The notes under the pieces are model-generated. The model saw only the letters and a program-made list of their open reading frames with translations. It made no database searches and was not told where the DNA came from. From positions 650,788-714,787 of the forward strand of contig NZ_JACHXL010000001.1 in NCBI RefSeq assembly GCF_014192115.1: a stretch of DNA of 64,000 bases, written 5' to 3'. Within the stretch, counting starts at the first letter, position 1. The number at the start of each line of letters is the position of its first letter. Below, one piece after another: positions 58,721 to 64,000 of this stretch. Source of the DNA: Psychrobacter luti. Its GTDB lineage: Bacteria; Pseudomonadota; Gammaproteobacteria; Pseudomonadales; Moraxellaceae. Both the position numbers and the translations under genes were made by a program.

Positions 58721-58785
58721 TCTCTGAACTTTTATCAGTTGGACAAAGAAATTCACTCTATCTTAAGCTAAATATATAGGAATAA

Positions 58786-59448
58786 ATGCTGATGACAATG
58801 ACGAAGGTTAGCCCAAAAGATAGCATTACGACACCTCAGCAATTGGCACCGTTGGCGGATATGCGTCCTGCAACCTTGGATAAGATTGAAAAAGCAGTTC
58901 GTAAAGTGTTCGCAGGTTTCGATCCTAGTGAAGTCACGATGGCGCAAATTGCCAAGTCTGCCAACGTTTCATTGCAAACTCTTTATAAGTACTTTGGTGA
59001 TAAGCAAACCCTGTTTAATACCATTATGGATATCGTGCTCGGCAGGCTGGCTGAGCGAATTATGGATCACTTACAAGGGATTGATAGTGTCAAAGATCGC
59101 CTGCGAAAGACGCTTTGGGTGTGTTTTGATTTTGTAGATAGCCATCCAGATGCAGTGCTGGTACTGTCTTCGATATCGGTATCACGCATTCGTAGTATCG
59201 CTATTTATGAGAATAAAGAGCTGATTGGCGCTTTTTTGGATGTATTAGAAGATGGGCAGAAACGTGGTGTATTAAATGACAGCGTGCCACTATACATACT
59301 CTTTGATGTATTTATGGGCTTTATTAGTCGTTTAGGCTTTATGCATATCATGCGTCAGAGCCATACGCCGATAAACAAAGATTTTGATGCACTCTTCATC
59401 ATTTTGTGGCGAGCAATATCTAAGCCTGAAATAGAAAAACTTCAATAA
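58786..59448 (+). CDS. TetR-family regulator of the divergent fad operon
   Basis: 220 residues. N-terminal extension of about 25 residues, then a TetR helix-turn-helix (KIEKAVRKVFAGFDPSEVTMAQIAKSANVSLQTLYKYFGDKQTLFNTI, about 30-75) and a helical ligand domain (LRKTLWVCFDFVDSHPDAVLVLSSISVSRIRS). Divergent from five beta-oxidation genes with two palindromes between, so it is likely an acyl-CoA- or fatty-acid-responsive repressor like FadR/PsrA types. Three in-frame ATGs lie in the first five codons (58786, 58792, 58798). AGGA at 58778-58781 fits the second best. Confidence 0.88.
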   Translation: MLMTMTKVSPKDSITTPQQLAPLADMRPATLDKIEKAVRKVFAGFDPSEVTMAQIAKSANVSLQTLYKYFGDKQTLFNTIMDIVLGRLAERIMDHLQGIDSVKDRLRKTLWVCFDFVDSHPDAVLVLSSISVSRIRSIAIYENKELIGAFLDVLEDGQKRGVLNDSVPLYILFDVFMGFISRLGFMHIMRQSHTPINKDFDALFIILWRAISKPEIEKLQ

Positions 59449-59575
59449 TATAAAGATGAATTGCTCAATATAAGTATTCAGCTAAAGACAACTAGGCTGA
59501 ATGATAGTGTTCAATGTCGTTTGGCTTAATTGATGACATACCCCTAAGACCGTTCCTTATATTTTACGAAGAAAA

Positions 59576-59616
59576 AAGCTTGTTTGCAGCGATACGATGA
59601 GCTTTTTTATGGGGTC
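59576..59616 (+). terminator. Terminator similar to the tRNA trailer at 49405
   Basis: AAGCTTGTTTGCAGCGAT..GAGCTTTTTTATGGGG. It shares over 30 of about 40 positions with the tRNA-Ile2 terminator and may end the tetR transcript. Confidence 0.7.
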
Positions 59617-59677
59617 TTCAAGGTTTTCAAAATATATAGGACTATAGCGAACCGTATACTTAGATATAGTTGTTATG

Positions 59678-59732
59678 GCTGCTTCTAATAAACAATCTTC
59701 TTTTTCTAAGAAAATTGTTTATTAGAAGCAGC
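59678..59732. repeat. Perfect 19-bp inverted repeat
   Basis: GCTGCTTCTAATAAACAAT (59678-59696) and its exact reverse complement (59714-59732) around a 17-nt pyrimidine-rich loop. No T-run follows, so it is not an ordinary terminator. Confidence 0.9.
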
Positions 59733-59855
59733 TGGCGCACATAAGCAATTATAAGTCGGGGTTAAATGACGGCAGCTATTCCAGCATGCCCTGACAAATG
59801 AATGGTAAAATGTCGAGGAAAGACTGTACTGTGCTTATCTAAAGATAAATAATCA

Positions 59856-59897
59856 TAAAAAGCCCAGTGTTACTTTAAGCGTAGCACTGGGCTTCTT
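59856..59897. terminator. Terminator of the NAD malic enzyme gene
   Basis: AAAAAGCCCAGTG and GCACTGGGCTTCTTT around a loop of about 12 nt. For the minus-strand gene the A-run provides the U-tract. Confidence 0.85.
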
Positions 59898-59915
59898 TAT
59901 ATATAACTTACAGAA

Positions 59916-61598
59916 CTAAAAAGAAGTACGGCGATAGTTGCGATATTCAGGTAACCAAAAATTCGCTTTTAATCGACGTTGTAGATTCTCCGCCGTCACA
60001 GGTAATGCCAGCTTATCTTGAACCGCCTGCAGTGCCACTTCATAGGCTATTTTTTCACTAATCTCTCTAATGACTTTAATAGGCGGTAGTATGGCACCGG
60101 GCGCTTTTTCGTACTCCATTGATATATCTGCAAGCGCTTGGCTTGCCGCCATTAACATATTATCACTGATACCTGTCGCCCGTGCTGCTAGAACACCGAG
60201 ACCGATACCAGGAAATATATAGCTGTTATTACATTGAGAGACCTCAAAAGACTGTCCGTTAAAAGTGGTATTAGCAAAAGGGCTACCCGTTGCGATAATG
60301 GCGCGCCCTCGGCTCCAATTCGTCACTTCTTGCGGTGTGGCTTCCACACGAGACGTCGGGTTTGAAAGCGGTAGTACAATTGGGTTTTCAGTATTAGCGC
60401 ATAAGGATTCGATCACCTCTTGAGTAAACAGACCTTTTTGTCCACTTACACCGAACAATACCGTTATTTTTGCTTGTTTAACCACTTGCGCTAAACCCAG
60501 TTTTTGACTCTTATCCCAATGTTCAATAGCCGATTGCTTTTGCACGAGTGGCTCTTGAAATTTTTGTAGTTCTGTCATGCTATCAATGAGCAAGCCATAA
60601 CGGTCAACCATAAATACTTGGCTGCGCGCTTGCTCTTCCGTTAATCCCTCGCGCTGCATTTGGCGAATGATATGCTCAGCAATACCGCAACCTGCTGATC
60701 CTGCACCTAAGAATGCTATTTTTTGCTGACTTAGTTTCTGACCCTTATTTAGGCACGCTGCAATCAAAGCACCGACCGAAACTGCAGCAGTCCCTTGAAT
60801 ATCATCATTGAAACAGCATAATTGGTCACGATATCTGTTTAATAACGGGGTGGCGTTTCCCTGTGCAAAATCTTCAAACTGTAATAACACCTCTGGCCAA
60901 CGACGCTTAACGGCTTGAATAAATAAATCGACAAATTCATTATATTCATCGCCAGAGATGCGTGGATTCCTCCAACCCATGTACATAGGATCGTCAAGTA
61001 GCTGTTGGTTATTGGTACCGACATCTAGCAAAATAGGTAGACAGTAAGCGGGACTGATGCCACCACAAGCCGTGTATAAGGCCAATTTACCAATGGGAAT
61101 GCCCATACCGCCAATACCTTGGTCTCCCAGACCCAATATACGTTCACCGTCAGTGACAACGATCACTTTGACATTTTGTTTGGTGGCATTTTGCAGCATA
61201 TCATCGATTTTATGGCGCTCAGGATATGAGATAAATAAGCCCCGTTTACGGCGATAAATTTGCGAGAACTTTTCACAAGCTTGACCAACCGTTGGGGTAT
61301 AAATGAGCGGCATAACTTCCTCTATATGCTGCTCAATCAAATGATGAAATAAGGTTTCATTGGTATCTTGTATATTACGCAAGTAAATGTGCTTATCCAT
61401 GTCACTAGTAAACGAGCGAAGTTGGTGATAAGCCCGCAGAGATTGCTCCTCAATCGTCTCAATGTTGTGAGGTAATAATCCTGTTAAATTAAAGCTGTCT
61501 CGTTCTTCTGATGAGAAGGCACTGCCTTTATTCAGTAAAGGGGTCTCTAATAGAGCTGGTCCAGCAATGGGAATATATAAGGGACGCTTGTTTGGCAT
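59916..61598 (-). CDS. maeA: NAD-dependent malic enzyme
   Basis: 560 residues, the SfcA/MaeA size. Converts malate to pyruvate and CO2 with NAD+. Features: [49 protein letters not shown] (catalytic Tyr), [48 protein letters not shown] (metal Asp), [15 protein letters not shown] (NAD fold) and [14 protein letters not shown]. Unlike MaeB at 44624 it has no phosphotransacetylase domain. Monocistronic. Confidence 0.96.
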   Translation of the reverse strand: MPNKRPLYIPIAGPALLETPLLNKGSAFSSEERDSFNLTGLLPHNIETIEEQSLRAYHQLRSFTSDMDKHIYLRNIQDTNETLFHHLIEQHIEEVMPLIYTPTVGQACEKFSQIYRRKRGLFISYPERHKIDDMLQNATKQNVKVIVVTDGERILGLGDQGIGGMGIPIGKLALYTACGGISPAYCLPILLDVGTNNQQLLDDPMYMGWRNPRISGDEYNEFVDLFIQAVKRRWPEVLLQFEDFAQGNATPLLNRYRDQLCCFNDDIQGTAAVSVGALIAACLNKGQKLSQQKIAFLGAGSAGCGIAEHIIRQMQREGLTEEQARSQVFMVDRYGLLIDSMTELQKFQEPLVQKQSAIEHWDKSQKLGLAQVVKQAKITVLFGVSGQKGLFTQEVIESLCANTENPIVLPLSNPTSRVEATPQEVTNWSRGRAIIATGSPFANTTFNGQSFEVSQCNNSYIFPGIGLGVLAARATGISDNMLMAASQALADISMEYEKAPGAILPPIKVIREISEKIAYEVALQAVQDKLALPVTAENLQRRLKANFWLPEYRNYRRTSF

Positions 61599-61983
61599 AA
61601 TAAAATCTTCTTATTAAGGACGTATGAGTGAAAACTATGCTAGTGGTGCATTATACATAGCATCTGCCCGTACTTAACAATAGGTAACAAATCATTTTGG
61701 GTGAGGATGGCTGTAAACTTGATTACTTATACATTTGCCTAGAAATAATATCGTTTTCGCTAGTGAGATAATCTGAATAGATTCAAGTCCATGATAGTAA
61801 CAGATATATTGGCATTTGCACCTTCGCCTACAGACCCTTTCACTTTTTACTGATGTTTCTAACACATCATTTGTCTCTGCAGCAGTGATAGCCCGCTCAA
61901 TGTGATGACATATCTGCACAAAATTTGTTACCATGACATTTTAGATGCTACGATTTAGGTAATTTCACTTAGGTAATACAGAC
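61599..61983. other. Divergent region maeA / DUF2058 gene
   Basis: About 385 bp. A minus-strand open frame at 61692-61934 has no ribosome site and an implausible Cys/His composition. Two direct copies of TTAGGTAAT occur at about 61955-61975, just before the DUF2058 start. Confidence 0.5.
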
Positions 61984-62517
61984 ATGGCCAAAAACGCCCT
62001 ACAAGAACAACTCTTAAAAGCTGGATTGGTGGATAGCAAAAAAGCCAAAAAAATCAGCAAACAGTCGCAGCATGCAAAGCGTACTGGCGACGCATCAAAC
62101 CTTGAAGCTAAAAAAGCCTTGGCAGAAGCTCAAGCCAAAAAAATAGAAAAAGACCAAAAGCTCAATCAGGAAAAACAGCAGCTTTTAGAAGAAAAAATGC
62201 TAATAGCCAATGTCATTCAGATGATTAAGCAACACCAAATCACAGAGACACAAGGCGATGTCACCTATCAATTTGTTGACGATGCTAAAATTAAAAAGAT
62301 TTATATTACCCAGAAGTTATATGATCAAATAGTGGCAGGTCATGTGGTTATTGCGCGATTAGAAGACGATTATGCGCTGCTCCCTCGCCCATTAGCTGAC
62401 CGTATCAACTCCAAGTTGGAAGGCTTTATGGTGGTATCGAATGACAAGTCAGAGGTTGAGCTAGCAGAAGACGACCCTTACGCCGCTTATGTCATTCCAG
62501 ATGATTTAATGTGGTAG
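61984..62517 (+). CDS. DUF2058 (YaiL-like) nucleoprotein
   Basis: 177 residues. Begins MAKNALQEQLLKAGLVDSKKAKKISKQSQHAKR, the conserved start of the DUF2058 family, annotated as a nucleoprotein or polynucleotide-associated protein. A highly charged coiled-coil follows (KALAEAQAKKIEKDQKLNQEKQQLLEEK), then a small folded C-terminal domain (YQFVDDAKIKKIYITQKLYDQIVAGHVVIARLEDDYALLP, DDPYAAYVIPDDLMW). Exact function unknown, RNA association likely by family. Own terminator follows. Confidence 0.9.
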   Translation: MAKNALQEQLLKAGLVDSKKAKKISKQSQHAKRTGDASNLEAKKALAEAQAKKIEKDQKLNQEKQQLLEEKMLIANVIQMIKQHQITETQGDVTYQFVDDAKIKKIYITQKLYDQIVAGHVVIARLEDDYALLPRPLADRINSKLEGFMVVSNDKSEVELAEDDPYAAYVIPDDLMW

Positions 62518-62567
62518 GTAGTAGTTATTCATTATATTGCTAATGGCTAAGCATTAACCAAAATCCC

Positions 62568-62602
62568 CTGTATAGAATATCTATAACAGGGGATTTTTAT
62601 TA
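62568..62602. terminator. Terminator after the DUF2058 gene
   Basis: AAATCCCCTGTATAG and CTATAACAGGGGATTTTT form a nearly perfect stem with a 5-nt loop. Confidence 0.85.
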
Positions 62603-62687
62603 GCGAAATAGAAAAACACTCTATGCGCAGAAAAGTCTAGCGATTAAAATCATAGTAATTCAAATGATAGAGCAATAAAAACCGCAC

Positions 62688-64000
62688 TTAAGACGGTAGC
62701 AAAACATGCTTACTCTTCTGATAAGCAGATAAGCCATCAGTACCCAACTCGCGACCAATGCCACTTTGCTTAAACCCACCCCAGCCAGCTTCGGGCAGTA
62801 CAATTTGCTGCTCATTAACCCAAATATGACCTGCTTGAATTTGTAGCGCCATCTCTAACGCTGCAGTCTCATCTGCGCTTACAATGGTTGCTGCCAAGGC
62901 ATATTTGCTATCATTGGCTAGACGAATCGCCTCTGCATCGTCTGCATAGGTGTTACTCACCAATACCGGTCCAAACACTTCTTCTGTCCATAACTGACTG
63001 GTCACTGGCACATTGGTATAAATAGTCGGCGTTGCAAAATATCCTTGGCGGTTTAATATCTCGCCACCCGCTAGACAGTCAAGATTTTCAGCAGTCGCGA
63101 TATCGATATATTTTTTGACTTGCACAAGTTGCTGCGCACTGACCAATGGACCCATTTGTGTGTCAGCAGCAAAACCATCGCCAATTTTCAAAGCTTCTGT
63201 TTTTGTTTTCAGTGTTTCAAATAACGCCTGGGCAATATCTTGATGGACGAGTAATCTTGAGGTCGCTGAACAGATTTGACCAGCATTGGTAAATATGCCG
63301 CCCATGATTAAATTACAAGCATAATCAACATCAGCATCCGCACACACTACGATGGCAGACTTACCGCCCAGCTCTAGACTGATATCCTTGATACCTTTTG
63401 CTGCTTGGCGCATCACTTTTTCGCCGACGATATTACTGCCGGTAAAAGAGACTTTGTCAATTAATGGGTGACTGGTCATTGCCGCCCCTACTTCAGCGGC
63501 GCCCGGTAGGATATTGACCACCCCTTTTGGCATCTCAATGGCGGATAATATATTTCCCAGCATCAACTCTGGTAGTAGTGTCATCTCAGAAGGTTTTAAT
63601 GACATGGTGCAGCCTGCGGCGAGCGCGGGCGCTAGTTTCCAAGCAGTAGTCACCATTGGAAAGTTCCAAGGCACGATAAGGGCGCAAATACCAACGGGTG
63701 CGTAAGTTTTTAATAAGCGTATACCTGACTCGTTGGTGGTTACCTCAGTCCAAGTTTCTTGCTTGATAATAAGATTGGCATAATAGCGATAACACGCAAT
63801 GGCATCACCGACGTCTATTTTCGCCTCTGCAATCGGCTTACCATTGTTAAGGACAGACAGGCCAACCAACTTATCAAGCTGCTGCTCCATCGTATCTGCA
63901 ATAGCCTGTAAATAACGCGCCCGCTCAATAACGCTGGTTTTTGACCAAGACGGATAAGCACGAGCCGCGGCATTGGCTGCTGCTTCTACCTGTGCGCTAT
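62688..64000 (-). CDS. Aldehyde dehydrogenase, betaine-aldehyde-dehydrogenase-like (partial, right edge)
   Basis: The frame stays open from the stop at 62688 through the ATG at 63890 to the window edge, reading AQVEAAANAAARAYPSWSKTSVIERARYLQAIADTMEQQL, so the true start is outside. Visible about 437 residues: IVPWNFPMVTTAWKLAPALAAG, SLELGGKSAIVV with the general base Glu, and nucleophile Cys in FTNAGQICSATSRLLV. The C-terminal EAGWGGFKQSGIGRELG is typical of BetB and aminoaldehyde dehydrogenases. Substrate is probably a betaine or amino aldehyde, but only from similarity. Missing the N-terminal ~50 residues. Confidence 0.88.
   Translation of the reverse strand, partial: SAQVEAAANAAARAYPSWSKTSVIERARYLQAIADTMEQQLDKLVGLSVLNNGKPIAEAKIDVGDAIACYRYYANLIIKQETWTEVTTNESGIRLLKTYAPVGICALIVPWNFPMVTTAWKLAPALAAGCTMSLKPSEMTLLPELMLGNILSAIEMPKGVVNILPGAAEVGAAMTSHPLIDKVSFTGSNIVGEKVMRQAAKGIKDISLELGGKSAIVVCADADVDYACNLIMGGIFTNAGQICSATSRLLVHQDIAQALFETLKTKTEALKIGDGFAADTQMGPLVSAQQLVQVKKYIDIATAENLDCLAGGEILNRQGYFATPTIYTNVPVTSQLWTEEVFGPVLVSNTYADDAEAIRLANDSKYALAATIVSADETAALEMALQIQAGHIWVNEQQIVLPEAGWGGFKQSGIGRELGTDGLSAYQKSKHVLLPS

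Larger units (their letters stand above)
59449..59915. other. Intergenic region with several structured elements
   Basis: About 467 bp with no ORF support. It holds a hairpin ATTCAGC../GCTGAAT at 59476-59502, a tRNA-trailer-like terminator at 59576-59616, a perfect 19-bp inverted repeat at 59678-59732, and the terminator at 59856-59897. Confidence 0.65.

Noticed and set aside
61692..61934. 80-codon minus-strand ORF between maeA and the DUF2058 gene
   Set aside because: No ribosome site, odd Cys/His/Ile composition, and it fills a divergent promoter region.
61955..61976. Two TTAGGTAAT direct repeats as possible sites of the fad TetR regulator
   Set aside because: They are direct, not palindromic, and lack the ATTACC arm. 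Weak resemblance only.

Overview
The window looks like a chromosomal segment of a Psychrobacter-like gammaproteobacterium (Moraxellaceae). I infer this from moderate-to-low GC with AT-rich spacers, the branched-chain and fatty acid catabolic gene sets, a PETase-like secreted esterase of the kind known from cold-living Moraxella, and the general style of the proteins. I see no phage, insertion sequence, integron or CRISPR array. Nearly all genes read as core metabolism, with a few accessory or decayed spots.

Layout. 1-1.3 kb: tail of an unknown gene and an outer-membrane beta-barrel. 1.9-13.2 kb: a valine/propionate block. An IclR regulator (+) faces a long minus-strand series: acyl-CoA ligase, propionyl-CoA synthetase, methylmalonate-semialdehyde dehydrogenase, acyl-CoA dehydrogenase, enoyl-CoA hydratase, 3-hydroxyisobutyryl-CoA hydrolase and 3-hydroxyisobutyrate dehydrogenase. 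Together these cover isobutyryl-CoA to propionyl-CoA. 13.5-17.4 kb: an MFS transporter, a secreted PETase/cutinase-family hydrolase (15313-16302) and an MBL-fold-like protein. 17.4-19.4 kb: nnrS-nsrR, a nitric-oxide response pair. NsrR carries an unusual insertion between two cluster cysteines. 20-26.9 kb: an aldehyde/electrophile defence block with an aldehyde dehydrogenase (-), then a NemR/AcuR-like TetR regulator, YqhD-like reductase, CurA-like reductase, DJ-1/Hsp31-like protein and GST (+). Two near-identical 15-bp operators flank the regulator. 26.9-29.5 kb: a coupled pair, a PLP alanine-racemase-fold enzyme and an FAD lactone oxidase. 29.8-49.4 kb: mostly housekeeping (pdxH, glmM, guaB, an MscS channel, cysS, a cobalamin adenosyltransferase, a lipoprotein, GDPD, a fatty acid desaturase, selO, maeB, cca, folM) and a CAU tRNA that is probably tRNA-Ile2. 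50.3-59.4 kb: a fatty acid beta-oxidation operon (acyl-CoA dehydrogenase, thiolase, FadB-like protein, CaiB-like protein, FadD). It is divergent from a TetR regulator, has two palindromic 16-bp operators between them, and is followed by the decayed 3' end of a FadL-type porin. 59.9-64 kb: NAD malic enzyme, a DUF2058 protein and an aldehyde dehydrogenase cut by the right edge.

How it fits together. The window is rich in acyl-CoA chemistry. Valine and fatty acids are converted to propionyl- and acetyl-CoA, and the two malic enzymes draw C4 acids back to pyruvate and NAD(P)H. The PETase-like enzyme could in principle feed esters or hydroxyacids from outside the cell. The electrophile block would deal with reactive aldehydes and enals.

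The points I consider most worth a second look are: the PETase homologue with three likely disulfides; the NsrR with a 39-residue insert in its Fe-S loop; the two self-contained TetR/operator circuits; degenerate 14-16-bp tandem arrays recurring in unrelated intergenic regions; hairpins inside the electrophile operon; the FadL remnant; a Cca lacking the HD residues; and a perfect 19-bp inverted repeat near a repeated tRNA-trailer-like terminator.
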